Program-made: the position numbers and the translations under genes
The notes under the pieces: generated by a model
What the model was told of the DNA's origin: nothing
Databases searched by the model: none
What the model saw: the letters and a program-made list of their open reading frames with translations, nothing else
Assembly: GCF_000262465.1 (NCBI RefSeq)
Contig: NZ_CM001489.1
Span: 5,975,980 to 6,020,235, forward strand
DNA: 44,256 nt
Source of the DNA: Frankia sp. QA3
GTDB lineage: Bacteria; Actinomycetota; Actinomycetes; Frankiales; Frankiaceae
Reading direction: 5' to 3'
In this document: piece by piece, positions 1 to 9,186 of the stretch
Numbering within the stretch: position 1 is the first letter of the stretch
Layout of the letters: the number at the start of each line of letters is the position of its first letter

Positions 1-3000
1 GCAGGCTGGCCAACAACCGCCGGGTCTGCGGCGCCTCGCTGACGGCCCCGGTCGCGGTCGCCGCCGCCAGCGCCCGCAGGTAGGCGCTGCGGCCGCCCTC
101 GAGATCGCCGTTGGCCACGAGTGCCGTGCCCAGCGCCCGGTATCCCAGCACCTGGGCACGGACGTCCTCGGCGTCCACGGCGATCGCGCGCCGGGCGACC
201 TCGAGTGCCTCGGCCGGCTGCCCCGCGTCCAGCAGGATGCCGGCGAGGTGCGCGTACGCCTGCCGGCGGGGGAACATCAACGTCGCCGGCTCGCTCGCCG
301 ACAGCGCCTCCCGCAGCAGGTCCAGCGCGGCCTTGGTCCGGCCGCGGGCGCGGGCGATCTGGGCGACGAGCACCTTCGCCCCGAGCTGGGCGTGCGGGTG
401 TAGTTCCAGGTGCTCGAGGTCGGTGAGGGCGATCTCGGCGGCCTGCGCGGCCTTGTCGACCTCGCCGGCGTCGAGCAGGGTCAGCCCGAGCAGCACCCGC
501 GCCAGGGCGCCGACGACCACGTGGCCGCGCTCGGCGGCCTGGTCGCAGGCCTGCTCCAGGTACCGCGCCCCGCGGGCCGGTTCTCCCGCGCCGCGGGCGG
601 CGAGCCCCCTGGCGACCAGCACCAGCATCGATCCCCACGTGTACTCGGAGCTCTCGAACAGCTCCGTGGCCCGCTGCGCGTGGGACTCGGCGGCGGTGAT
701 GTCCCCCAGCTCCGCCGCGGCGATCGCGTCCACGGTCAGGCAGACGCCCATGCCCCACTGCTCGCCCACGGAACCCGCGATCTCGATCAGCTCGCGGGTG
801 AGCTTGCGGGCCCGAGTGAGCTGGCCGGACAGCAGGAGTACCAGTGCCTCCGTGCCCCGGCACCAGCCGAGCCCGCCGGTGTCCTCCAGCCGTTCGAACA
901 CGGCGGACGCCTCACGCAGCGTCCGTTCGGCCCGCGGGTAGTCCCCGCGGGTGGTGGCGCTCCAGGCCAGGTGCTGCAGCGCCCAGCCGACCCCGCGCGG
1001 GTCGTCGACCTGCCGGGCGATCGCGAGGGCCTCGCGATACCGCTCCTCGGCCGCACCGATCCGGCCGGCGTTGTACTCCAGCATGCCGAGCCGGCGCAGC
1101 GCCGCGGCCGTGGCCCGCTCGTCCCCGGCCTGGCGCGCCGATTCCAGCGCGGTGAGCAGGCACTGGGCCGCCTCCTCGGCCCGGCCCTGCTTCTGTCGCA
1201 GCTCCCCGAGCACGGAGAAGGCGGCAGCCCGCCGGGCGGGCGCACCCGCCCGCAGCGCCGGGCGCAGGGTGCGCTCGGCCTCGTCGAGGTGACGCAGCCC
1301 TACCAGGGCCTCGGCGTGCAGCACCCGGACGACGTTGTCCTCCTGCGTATCGATCATGCCCCGGCCGAGCCGGCGGGCATGGGCGAGCAGGTCGGCCGCG
1401 GCCCGGTGGTCGTCGCGGGCGAGCGCCGCCCGGGCCAGCCGGACATGCGCATGGAAACCGGACATCCGGGACGACCAGGCCGGGTCGCCAGGCGGCAGGC
1501 CCATCGAGGCGGCCAGATCATAGGCGCGCAGGGCGTGGCCGGCGACGAAGGTCGACACCGAGCGGGAGCTGCCGATCATCGCCGTGACGCCCCAGCGGGC
1601 GGCCGTGGCGTGCCGGCGGGCCCGTTCGACCTTCGGCAGGCCGGCGTAGGCCACGTCCCGGGCCATCGGATGGACGAAGCGCCAGCGGGTCTCGGCCGCC
1701 CGCGGTGGGCGGACGAGCTGGCGTTCGGTCAGGACCTCCAGCGCCCGGGTGACCTCCTCGGCCGGCCGCTCGTCGACCATCGGCAGCGCCTCGGCGGGGA
1801 AGCGCCGGCCGAGCACCGCCGCGGCCCGCAGCACCGCCTTGCCGACCGGGTCCAGATCGTCGATGCGGGCGGCGAGCACGGACTGCACACCGGCGGGCAG
1901 CGGGGTCTCGGCCAGCGAGCCGTCGAGCACCAGCTCGGCCTGGTCGCCGTCGCCGGTGCCGTCCGACGGGTGCAGCAGCCGCCGGTCGATGAGGAGGTTG
2001 AGCAGCTCGACGAGGAAGAACGGGTTGCCGTGTACCCGGGCGAGCAGGTCGTCGCGGGTCTGCGGTTCCAGCGTCTTGCCCCGCAGATGGCTTTGCAGCA
2101 GCAGGCCGGACGCCTGCGTGCTCAGCGGCTGCAGGTCGATGCGCCGGATCCGCGGCAGGGTGGCCAGGCGCGGCCCGGCCCGGTCTAGCAGGACGAGCAG
2201 CACCGGCCCGGACAGGCGCGACGCAAGCCGGCTCACCGCATCGCTGAGCTGGCTCGTCGCCCACTCCAGATCGTCGATCAGCACCAGGATGGGCCCGGAG
2301 CGCGCCAGCGCGCTGAGCAGCAGCGCGACGGCCTCCACCGTCGCCTCCACGGCGCGCTGTTCGGCCTCCTCGATGTGCGATGCGCGGGCCGCCGGGTCAC
2401 CCGGGGTGGTGGCCGGGATGGTGGACCGCCGGTCCAGGGGCACGCCGAGCAGCAGGAGTAACCGGTCCGCGATGCCGGCGGGCAGCCGCGCTCCGGTGAG
2501 GGGATGGGACAGCCCCGCCACGGTGCGCCGGACCCGGTCGGCCACCCGGTCGAGCGAGTCGCCGTCGGTGACGCCGCAGGCGTTGCGCACGACGTCGACG
2601 AGGGGCGCGAGCCCGCGGCCGTCGCCGTGGCGGACCGTGCGTCCCCACAGCGCCACCGTGCCGGGCGTGCGCTCCGCGCGGCTCGCCAGCTCGCTGGCCA
2701 GCCGGGTCTTGCCGATTCCGGCCTCGCCGACGATCAGCGCGACCTCCGGCGAGCGCCGGGTGACGACCTCGGCGAACAGCGTCTCCAGGACGGCCAGCTC
2801 CGCGTCGCGGCCGAGGAACGGCGCGTCGTCGGCGAGCCCCGGCCGGGCGACGTTGGAGGGGCGCAGGCTGATCAGCTCGTACGCCGGCACCGGTTCCCGC
2901 TTGCCCTTGAGGACGAGGTCGGGCAGCTCTCGCCAGCTCGCCACCGACCGGGTCGCCAGCACCGTCTCGCGGCCCGCGTACACGGTGCCGATCGTGGCCG

Positions 3001-3547
3001 CGGCCGACAGCCGGGCCGCGGTGTTCACCGTGTCGCCGATGACCGTGTACGAGATGGCCGCCTGCACCCCGGCCAGGACCTCGCCGGTGTTGATCCCGAC
3101 TCGCAGGCCGAGGCGGCCCTCGGCGCTGTCGCCCGCGGTGTCCTGCACCAGCCGGCGGACGGTCTCCTGCATCGCGGCGGCGGCCCGCACGGCGCGTTCC
3201 GGGTCGTCCTCGTGGGCGGTCGGCGCACCGAACACGGCCATGATGCCGTCGCCGGTGAGGTTGTCGACGCGCCCGCCGACCTCGTCGATCTCATGGGCCA
3301 GCGCGGCGAGCACCCGGTCGGTCATCTCGCCGACGCGCTCCGGGTCGCGGTCCTCGGCCCAGCCGGTGAAGTCGGACAGGTCGCCGAACAGCACGGTGAC
3401 GACGCGCCGTTCCGGGACCTCGGACGCCGGGGCTTCGGCGGGGGTGAACTCCAGGCCGCAGCTGTAGCAGAACCGCCCGCCGGGGACGGCCGCCGAGCCG
3501 CACCGGGGACAGCGCAGCGGCCCCGTGTGCGGTGGGGTGATCACCAT
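1..3547 (-). CDS. Class III nucleotidyl cyclase / AAA ATPase / TPR signalling protein (3' end off window)
   Basis: About 1182 residues are present; the C-terminus lies beyond the left edge. The protein opens with a zinc ribbon (RCPRCG..FCYSCG, residues 12-33). A class III cyclase domain follows (about 47-230), with both metal-binding Asp motifs (VLFGDLSDFT, GDGIMAVFGAP) and the VNTAARL Asn/Arg signature, so it looks catalytically competent. Next is an AAA/NB-ARC-like ATPase, with Walker A GEAGIGKT near 275 and an acidic Walker-B-like LVLIDDLEWA near 422. From about 750 onward there are Ala/Leu-rich TPR-like helical repeats. This architecture is common in actinobacteria and is thought to couple cAMP-type synthesis to a STAND-like switch; the ligand is unknown. 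The ATG at 3547 is the first start before the zinc ribbon. Specificity for ATP versus GTP cannot be read with confidence. Confidence 0.9.
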   Translation of the reverse strand, partial: MVITPPHTGPLRCPRCGSAAVPGGRFCYSCGLEFTPAEAPASEVPERRVVTVLFGDLSDFTGWAEDRDPERVGEMTDRVLAALAHEIDEVGGRVDNLTGDGIMAVFGAPTAHEDDPERAVRAAAAMQETVRRLVQDTAGDSAEGRLGLRVGINTGEVLAGVQAAISYTVIGDTVNTAARLSAAATIGTVYAGRETVLATRSVASWRELPDLVLKGKREPVPAYELISLRPSNVARPGLADDAPFLGRDAELAVLETLFAEVVTRRSPEVALIVGEAGIGKTRLASELASRAERTPGTVALWGRTVRHGDGRGLAPLVDVVRNACGVTDGDSLDRVADRVRRTVAGLSHPLTGARLPAGIADRLLLLLGVPLDRRSTIPATTPGDPAARASHIEEAEQRAVEATVEAVALLLSALARSGPILVLIDDLEWATSQLSDAVSRLASRLSGPVLLVLLDRAGPRLATLPRIRRIDLQPLSTQASGLLLQSHLRGKTLEPQTRDDLLARVHGNPFFLVELLNLLIDRRLLHPSDGTGDGDQAELVLDGSLAETPLPAGVQSVLAARIDDLDPVGKAVLRAAAVLGRRFPAEALPMVDERPAEEVTRALEVLTERQLVRPPRAAETRWRFVHPMARDVAYAGLPKVERARRHATAARWGVTAMIGSSRSVSTFVAGHALRAYDLAASMGLPPGDPAWSSRMSGFHAHVRLARAALARDDHRAAADLLAHARRLGRGMIDTQEDNVVRVLHAEALVGLRHLDEAERTLRPALRAGAPARRAAAFSVLGELRQKQGRAEEAAQCLLTALESARQAGDERATAAALRRLGMLEYNAGRIGAAEERYREALAIARQVDDPRGVGWALQHLAWSATTRGDYPRAERTLREASAVFERLEDTGGLGWCRGTEALVLLLSGQLTRARKLTRELIEIAGSVGEQWGMGVCLTVDAIAAAELGDITAAESHAQRATELFESSEYTWGSMLVLVARGLAARGAGEPARGARYLEQACDQAAERGHVVVGALARVLLGLTLLDAGEVDKAAQAAEIALTDLEHLELHPHAQLGAKVLVAQIARARGRTKAALDLLREALSASEPATLMFPRRQAYAHLAGILLDAGQPAEALEVARRAIAVDAEDVRAQVLGYRALGTALVANGDLEGGRSAYLRALAAATATGAVSEAPQTRRLLASL

Positions 3548-4037
3548 GGCCGCGGTCCGGGACGTGGGGATCGCGCGGGCACCCTCATCTGTGGGCCTCC
3601 CGGGGTAGGGACGTCACCGGTGCCGCGTCTCGCCCGACCGGGTGGCCACGGGCCGCCCCGGACCGGCCGCTCGGCCTCCGGCTGGTCGAAGTCGTCATCC
3701 TGCGCACGATCGGTTCCCTCCGCGCCAGAGTTTAGTGGTCTGGGTCTCCTTCCCGGGATCCCCTCCCGTCGGGTGACCGGCCGCGGCCGCGTCGGTGCCT
3801 CCGGGTGGTACCGGGGTCGTCCGGGCTCCGCCGTCGGGTACCGCCGGGCTCGATCGGGTGCCGTCCGTCCCTGGGCCGGCACCATAATCTGCCTGGTCAG
3901 CGGCCCGCGGGAGGGCCGGCGGGCCCCAGGCCAGGCCCGATGTCATCCGGGTGCGAACGGGTGGCCCCGGTTGCGGCCGCCGCGAGGATATGTCACGGGC
4001 CGCGTCCACCGGGACCAACCTGAAGTGCCTGGCTCGT
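3548..4037. other. Non-coding spacer between cyclase and MBL hydrolase
   Basis: About 490 bases lie upstream of the cyclase start and downstream of the MBL-fold gene. Open frames here have no recognisable domain and lack the codon bias of the neighbours. An A/T-rich patch near 3731 (TAAACT on the minus strand) could be a -10 element for the cyclase gene, but no convincing -35 partner is visible. Confidence 0.5.
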
Positions 4038-4880
4038 TCAGGGGATGTCGGGATGCTGCCGCAAGTAGTCCAGTTGGGCCCTGACAGAAAGCTCGGCCGC
4101 GAACCACAGCGCCCGGTCGGTGTCCGCGTAGACCCGGCGGACCACGTCGGCGGGGTCGGCCTCGACAGCGTCGACCCCGGCGTCCGCCAGCGCGCGGCGG
4201 ACCTGGTCCAAGCGGGCCTGGCGGTGAGCCAGGTAGTGCTCCGCGGCGCGGCCGGCGGCGGGCAGCTCCGGGCCATGCCCCGGCAGCACCGTGGTCTCCC
4301 CCAGCTCACGCAGCAGCCGCAGGCTGTCGAGGTAGTCGCCGAGACGGCCGTCGGGGTGGGCGACGACGGTGGTGCCACGGCCCAGAATCGTGTCCCCGGT
4401 CAGCACCCCCGGTCCGGACGGCAGGCCGGCGGTGCCGTCGGCGTCCGCGTGGGAGCCCGGCGCCGGGCGGTCGTCCCCGCTCAGCAGGAACGACAGCGAG
4501 TCCGAGGTGTGGCCGGGGGTGGGCAGCACGCGCAGCTCGATCCCCGCGGTCGCGATCACGTCGCCGGCGGTGAGCCCCTCCGAGCCGAGCCGGTGCGCCG
4601 GGTCCAGCGCGCGGACCGGGGCGCCGGTGAGCCGGTGCAACGCGGCGGCGCCGGCGCTGTGGTCGGCGTGACCGTGGGTGAGCAGAATCAGCTCGACGCG
4701 TCCGGCGGCCGCCACCGCCGCCAGATGTCCAGCGTCGTCGGGCCCGGGATCCACCACCACGCACCCCTGTTCGCCGGCGGCGCGCAGGAGCCAGGTGTTG
4801 GTGCCGTCCAGCGTCATCGGACCCGGGTTCGGTGCGAGCAGCACCGCGGCCAGCGGGGTGACCTGTCGAGGAGTCGTCAT
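4038..4880 (-). CDS. MBL-fold metallo-hydrolase (Rv3677c/LACTB2-like)
   Basis: This is a 280-residue metallo-beta-lactamase-fold hydrolase of the glyoxalase II/LACTB2-like group. The metal ligands are all visible: THGHADH (HxHxDH), the His of PTPGHT, the Asp of LTGDTILG and the His of VLPGHG. It has a C-terminal helical region typical of LACTB2-like enzymes. The start MTTPRQVTPL was chosen because the family homology begins there; an open frame continues upstream without similarity. It is the last gene of a minus-strand run DUF4177-RidA-NUDIX-MBL, the same neighbourhood as Rv3677c in mycobacteria. The substrate is unknown; thioesterase, hydroxyacylglutathione-type or nuclease roles are all known in this superfamily. 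Confidence 0.88.
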   Translation of the reverse strand: MTTPRQVTPLAAVLLAPNPGPMTLDGTNTWLLRAAGEQGCVVVDPGPDDAGHLAAVAAAGRVELILLTHGHADHSAGAAALHRLTGAPVRALDPAHRLGSEGLTAGDVIATAGIELRVLPTPGHTSDSLSFLLSGDDRPAPGSHADADGTAGLPSGPGVLTGDTILGRGTTVVAHPDGRLGDYLDSLRLLRELGETTVLPGHGPELPAAGRAAEHYLAHRQARLDQVRRALADAGVDAVEADPADVVRRVYADTDRALWFAAELSVRAQLDYLRQHPDIP

Positions 4881-4948
4881 GAAGGCAGCCTTACCGCTGG
4901 TCCGCCCCGCTGTCGCCCGGTCTCGCCGGACCCGTGTCCCGACGGTCG

Positions 4949-5899
4949 TCAGCCGACGCCGTCGGGCGGGCCGGCCGCTCCGGCGGCGCCCGGCGGGTCG
5001 TACGCCTCGTCGTGCGGCAACAGCATGTGCGCCTCCCCGCCGCTGACGAGGATCTTCGGCATGATCGGGGACAGGTCGCGGGCGTGCGCGGCGGCCAGGA
5101 CCGACGCGACGTCGTCGTGCTCGCACAGCTCGGCCAGCGTGAACGCGGTGGGCGGCAGCATGCCCAACGCGCCGGCGGCATGTCGTTCGAGCGCGTCGGC
5201 GGGCCGCATCCACTCCATCCGGTCGGCCTCCCGGGAGGGCTGGTCGGGGGACTGCCCGCCGGGCAGGGCCGCGACGAAGAACCGGGTGTCATAGCGCCGC
5301 GGCTCGATCTCCGGGGTGACCCACCGGGCCCAGGGCGCGAGCAGGTCGGCCCGCAGCGCCAGGGCGTGGCGGCGCAGCAGCTCGCTCAGCCCGAGCTCGT
5401 GGCGTTCCAGCGCCCGGCGCGCCTCGGCGCGGGCCGCCTCGTCGAGGATCTCCGTGGCGGCCGTGCTGCCGGCCGGGCCCGGCGTGACCGCGCCGGCCAG
5501 CAGGACGCCGCACTCCTCGAAGGTCTCGCGCACCGCGGCGCACACCAGCGCCCGGGCGAGTGCCGGGTCCGCGTCCAGCGCGTGCATCACCTCGGTGACC
5601 GGTGGGCCGGCCCAGGGCACGTCGGGCCCCATGTCGGTCGGGTCCACCCGACCGCCGGGGAAGGCGTACATCCCGCCGGCGAAGGCCATCCCCGCCACCC
5701 GCCGCAGCAGGTACGCCTCGATGCCACGACCGCCCGGCGCGTCGCGCAGCAGGACGACCGTGGCGGCGTCGCGCACGGGCGCCGCCGAGCCCGCCGACGG
5801 CCGCGGCGACCCCGCCCCGGCAGCGGGAGCGGCGGGGTCGCGGACGACGACCAGCGACCGTTGCAGCCGGGCGAGCAGGGCAGCCTTGTGATCGACCAT
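4949..5899 (-). CDS. NUDIX hydrolase
   Basis: The protein has 316 residues. A NUDIX box is visible around residues 118-140 (GGRV..., then AVRETFEECGVLL, matching the REUXEEXGU core), so it should cleave a nucleoside diphosphate linked to another moiety such as CoA or a sugar nucleotide. The long form with an Ala/Leu-rich C-terminal part resembles the NUDT7/NUDT8/NUDT19-like and actinobacterial 'NUDIX hydrolase' group; substrate is not predictable. It sits 68 bases upstream of the MBL hydrolase start and 80 bases after RidA, on the same strand, so it is probably cotranscribed. The start MVDHKAALLARL at 5899 precedes an amphipathic N-terminal helix; a Pro/Ala linker separates it from the NUDIX domain. 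Confidence 0.88.
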   Translation of the reverse strand: MVDHKAALLARLQRSLVVVRDPAAPAAGAGSPRPSAGSAAPVRDAATVVLLRDAPGGRGIEAYLLRRVAGMAFAGGMYAFPGGRVDPTDMGPDVPWAGPPVTEVMHALDADPALARALVCAAVRETFEECGVLLAGAVTPGPAGSTAATEILDEAARAEARRALERHELGLSELLRRHALALRADLLAPWARWVTPEIEPRRYDTRFFVAALPGGQSPDQPSREADRMEWMRPADALERHAAGALGMLPPTAFTLAELCEHDDVASVLAAAHARDLSPIMPKILVSGGEAHMLLPHDEAYDPPGAAGAAGPPDGVG

Positions 5900-5979
5900 G
5901 GGTCAGATGCTAGTGACGACCACCGGCAGCCGTTGCCGATCGAGGCCGGGCCTCGCCGCCCGGGCCGCGGCGGGTCCGC

Positions 5980-6453
5980 TCAGTCTCCGGCGGCGGTCAC
6001 CCGGGCTACCACCTCGAGCTCCACCGGAGCGCCCAGCGGCAGCGCGGCGACCCCGACCGCCGAGCGGGCGTGTCGGCCGGCGTCGCCGAAGACGTCGAGG
6101 AACAGCTCGCTCGCCCCGTTGAGGACCGCCGGCTGGGCGGTGAACCCGGCGGCGCTCGCGACGAACCCGACCAGCTTCACGATCCGGACGATCCCGTCCA
6201 GGCCGCCGGCCTGCGCGGCGACGGCCGCCAGCGCGTTGAGCGCCGCGATCCGGGCCAGCGACGCCGCCTGCTCGGCGTCGACCGCCTCGCCGACCAGGCC
6301 GGTGACGGCCAGCCGCCCGTCCACGATCGGCAGCTGCCCGGCGGTCCAGACCAGATCGCCGTCGCGGATCGCGGGGACGTAGGCGCCTGCCGGACTCGCC
6401 ACCGGCGGCAGCGTCAGTCCCAGCCCGGCCAGGCGGGCGCTCGGGCTGGCCAT
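5980..6453 (-). CDS. RidA/YjgF family protein (enamine/imine deaminase-like)
   Basis: This is a 157-residue RidA-family protein, the equivalent of Rv3678c in the conserved locus. Family landmarks include the N-terminal LPPVASPAGAYVPA stretch, GDLVWTAGQLP and a C-terminal PVELEVVARV strand. Canonical RidA enzymes hydrolyse reactive 2-aminoacrylate-type imines, using an Arg near the C-terminus. That Arg is not obvious here (the equivalent region reads HARSAVGVAALP, with an Arg that could serve), so activity is uncertain and it could belong to an Rid subfamily without deaminase function. The start lies immediately after the stop of the DUF4177 gene, indicating translational coupling. Confidence 0.88.
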   Translation of the reverse strand: MASPSARLAGLGLTLPPVASPAGAYVPAIRDGDLVWTAGQLPIVDGRLAVTGLVGEAVDAEQAASLARIAALNALAAVAAQAGGLDGIVRIVKLVGFVASAAGFTAQPAVLNGASELFLDVFGDAGRHARSAVGVAALPLGAPVELEVVARVTAAGD

Positions 6454-6454
6454 G

Positions 6455-6622
6455 TCAGGACTGGCCCTTGGGCCGCTTGAAGTAGGCGACGAGGCCCTCG
6501 GGGTTCGTGGGAGCGGGGATGACCTGAACCAGCTCCCACCCGTCCTCGCCGAAGGTGTCGAGGATCTGCTTGGTGTTGTGGATCAGCAACGGGGCCGTGA
6601 AGTACTCCCACTTCGTCTGCAT
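6455..6622 (-). CDS. DUF4177-type small protein
   Basis: This is a 55-residue protein starting MQTKWEYFTAPLL and containing FGEDGWELVQV, the hallmark of DUF4177-like small proteins (compact beta-beta-alpha fold, function unknown). It ends one base before the RidA start, so the two are very likely translated together; the same small gene is found at this place in other actinobacteria. The start at 6622 is the only one that gives the family N-terminus; longer open frames upstream run antisense through the neighbouring ATPase gene and are not real. It is divergent from the ArsA-like pair, leaving about 200 bases for two promoters. Confidence 0.88.
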   Translation of the reverse strand: MQTKWEYFTAPLLIHNTKQILDTFGEDGWELVQVIPAPTNPEGLVAYFKRPKGQS

Positions 6623-6820
6623 GACACCGGACCTTAGAGCATCCGGTCGGCGGCCCCGGACACCTCGTCCCGCCGGCGGCGAAGCGGCCGTCGCCGGACG
6701 CCGCGGACGGTCCCGGACGCCGGGGACGACGGCGGTCGTCCGGCCCGCCAGGCGGCCGCCGCGCGGGAGCTCACGCTTTCCGACATGGCGAGGGCCGGGC
6801 GCGCGGGTACGGTCAAGCGT

Positions 6821-7852
6821 GTGAGCGGCAAGCGCACGGTGACCGAGGACGTGGACGGCGAGGCGAGCGGTCCGTGGGACCGGCGGCTGCACATCGTCAC
6901 CGGCAAGGGCGGAACCGGTAAGACGACGATGGCCGGCGCGCTCGCGGTGGCGCTGGCGACCGGCGGTCGGCGGATCCTGCTCACCGAGGTCGAGGGCCGC
7001 CAGCAGATCGCGCAGCTGTTCGACACCCCGCCGCTGCCCTACCAGGAGCGCAAGGTGGCCAGCGCGCCCGGCGGCGGGGAGGTGTTCGCGCTCGCGATCG
7101 ACGCGGACGAGGCCCTGCTGGAATACCTGGAGATGTTCTACAACCTGCGCCGGGCCGGGAAGGCACTGGGCAAGATCGGCGCGGTGGACTTCGCGACGAC
7201 GGTGGCGCCCGGGGTGCGCGACGTGCTGCTCACCGGCAAGGTCAAGGAGGCGGTCAACCGCCCCGACGCCACCCGTCCGGGAGGGCTCGCCTATGACGCG
7301 GTGGTGCTCGACGCGCCGCCCACCGGCCGGATCTCTCGCTTCCTCAACGTGACCGCCGAGGTGGCCGGACTGGCCAAGATGGGGCCGATCCGCGCGCAGG
7401 CCGACAGCGTGATGGCGGTGCTGCGGCCCGAACGTGCCGCCGTGCACCTGGTGACGCTGCTGGAGGAGATGCCCGTCCAGGAGACCGTGGACGCCGTCGC
7501 CGAGCTCACCCGGGTTGGGCTGCCGCTCGGTGGAGTGATCGTCAACATGGCCCGCTCGCCGCTGTTGAAGGTCAACCAGTCGCGGCTGGCCCGCCGGGGT
7601 GAGCTCGACCGGGAGGAGATCGTCGCCGGGATCAAGGAGGCGGGCCTGGAACCGACCCGCGAACTGGTCGACGCGCTGGCCTGGGAGGCGTCCCAGCACG
7701 CCGACCGGGTGGCGCTGGAGACGGCCGAACGGGCCGAGATCGCCGCGCTCGGCCGCCCGGTGTACGAGGTGCCGCTGGTCGCGGACGGGGTTGACGTCGG
7801 CACGATCTACCGGTTTGCGGAGATGCTGCGCGCGCAGCAGATGGTGGGGTGA
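6821..7852 (+). CDS. ArsA/Get3-like P-loop ATPase, first of a pair (Rv3679-like)
   Basis: This is a 343-residue SIMIBI-class ATPase of the ArsA/GET3 family. It has a deviant Walker A KGGTGKTT near residue 30 and a switch region VVLDAPPTGR. It lacks the duplicated ATPase half of E. coli ArsA and any arsenite-binding Cys, so an anion-pump role is doubtful. Structural and genetic work on mycobacterial homologues places the Rv3679/Rv3680 pair in a heteromeric ATPase that affects cell-envelope stress tolerance. GTG at 6821 was chosen because it leaves a short lead before the P-loop, as in homologues; ATG at 6785 is an in-frame alternative. The stop overlaps the next GTG start (GTGA), so the pair is translationally coupled. 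Confidence 0.9.
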   Translation: MSGKRTVTEDVDGEASGPWDRRLHIVTGKGGTGKTTMAGALAVALATGGRRILLTEVEGRQQIAQLFDTPPLPYQERKVASAPGGGEVFALAIDADEALLEYLEMFYNLRRAGKALGKIGAVDFATTVAPGVRDVLLTGKVKEAVNRPDATRPGGLAYDAVVLDAPPTGRISRFLNVTAEVAGLAKMGPIRAQADSVMAVLRPERAAVHLVTLLEEMPVQETVDAVAELTRVGLPLGGVIVNMARSPLLKVNQSRLARRGELDREEIVAGIKEAGLEPTRELVDALAWEASQHADRVALETAERAEIAALGRPVYEVPLVADGVDVGTIYRFAEMLRAQQMVG

Positions 7853-9186
7853 GCGCCGTGGATTCGACGCCCGGCGACGACCGGCCGCAGGCCGAGACGA
7901 GTTCTCGGTCGAGCAGATCCGCAGCGAAGCCGGCGAAGGCGACCAGCGCGGCGAGCGGCGCGAAGGGCACGCGTCGCCGCTCCGCCGGGTCGGCGGCCCG
8001 GTCCGTCGGGCCCGCGCCGCGCCGGGTCCGGCCGCACCCGGCGGGGGCGCCGCTGCTCGACGTCGACGCGATGCTCGACACCGAGCGCATCATCGTCTGC
8101 TGCGGCTCGGGTGGCGTCGGCAAGACCACCACGGCCGCGGCGCTGGCGCTGCGTGCCGCCGAGCGCGGGCGCGACGTGGTGGTCCTGACCATCGACCCGG
8201 CCCGCCGGCTCGCCCAGTCGCTGGGCCTGACCGCGCTCGACAACACCCCGCGCGAGGTGGCCGGGGTCGACGGCACCGCCGGCGGTCGCCTCGACGCGAT
8301 GATGCTCGACATGAAGCGGACGTTCGACGAGATCGTCCTGGCGCACAGCTCGCCCGAGCGGGCCGAGGCGCTGCTCGCGAACCCGTTCTACCAGTCGCTG
8401 TCGTCCTCCTTCTCCGGGACGCAGGAGTACATGGCGATGGAGAAGCTCGGCCAGCTCGACGCGACCGGCGAGTGGGATCTCATCGTCGTCGACACGCCGC
8501 CGACCCGGTCGGCCCTGGACTTCCTCGACGCGCCGACGCGGCTGGGCACCTTCCTCGACGGGCGGCTGCTGCGGCTGTTGCTCGCGCCCGCCAAGGCCGG
8601 CGGCCGGGCCTACGCGAAGGTGCTCGGCGCCGGCATCGGCATGTTCACCAGAGTGATCACCAAGGTGCTCGGCGCCCAGCTGCTCATGGACCTCAGCCAG
8701 TTCGTCGCCGCCCTGGAGACGATGTTCGGGGGCTTCCGGGCCCGGGCGGAGGAGACCTACCGCCTGCTCGGCAATCCCGGCACCTCGTTCGTCGTCGTCG
8801 CCGCGCCCGAGGCGGCGGCGCTGCGGGAGGCGTCGTACTTCGTCGACCGGCTCGACGCGGAGGGGATGCCGCTGGCCGGGCTGGTGGTGAACCGGATGCA
8901 TCACAGCGACGCGGTGGCGCTCACCGTCGAACGCAGCCTGGCGGCCGCCGAGAAGCTCGACGAGCACGGGGAGCATCCACTCGCGGCGGCGGTGCTGCGC
9001 ATCCACGCCGAGCGGGTGCGGCTGGCCAGCCGGGAGGCGCGGCTGCGGGATCGGTTCACCAGCGCCCATCCGGACACCCCGCTGGTGGAGGTGGAGGCGC
9101 TGTCCGAGGATGTGCACGACCTGGCGGGGCTGCGGGAGATCGGCTACGCGCTGGCCCGGGTCGAGCGGCTGGAGCGGGCCGGCTGA
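7849..9186 (+). CDS. ArsA/Get3-like P-loop ATPase, second of a pair (Rv3680-like)
   Basis: This 445-residue protein has an Ala/Lys/Arg-rich, probably disordered N-terminal 70 residues. The ATPase follows, with Walker A CGSGGVGKTT near residue 90, the strand VVVLTIDPARRLAQSLG and the switch motif IVVDTPPTRSALDF. The N-terminal extension is absent from the upstream partner. It is cotranscribed with the first ATPase, starting inside that gene's stop codon. In mycobacteria the two proteins assemble together; the same is inferred here. The client or cargo is unknown. No transmembrane segment and no methionine-rich TA-protein groove can be confirmed by eye. Confidence 0.9.
   Translation: MSAVDSTPGDDRPQAETSSRSSRSAAKPAKATSAASGAKGTRRRSAGSAARSVGPAPRRVRPHPAGAPLLDVDAMLDTERIIVCCGSGGVGKTTTAAALALRAAERGRDVVVLTIDPARRLAQSLGLTALDNTPREVAGVDGTAGGRLDAMMLDMKRTFDEIVLAHSSPERAEALLANPFYQSLSSSFSGTQEYMAMEKLGQLDATGEWDLIVVDTPPTRSALDFLDAPTRLGTFLDGRLLRLLLAPAKAGGRAYAKVLGAGIGMFTRVITKVLGAQLLMDLSQFVAALETMFGGFRARAEETYRLLGNPGTSFVVVAAPEAAALREASYFVDRLDAEGMPLAGLVVNRMHHSDAVALTVERSLAAAEKLDEHGEHPLAAAVLRIHAERVRLASREARLRDRFTSAHPDTPLVEVEALSEDVHDLAGLREIGYALARVERLERAG

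Noticed and set aside
410..2188. 592-codon plus-strand open frame, and other long plus frames under 1-3500
   Set aside because: They are antisense to the cyclase/TPR gene, are rich in Arg, Gly and Pro, and contain no domain; such frames are expected in DNA this rich in GC.
3541..3885. 114-codon minus-strand frame upstream of the cyclase
   Set aside because: Pro/Arg-rich low-complexity translation, overlapping the probable promoter; no similarity.
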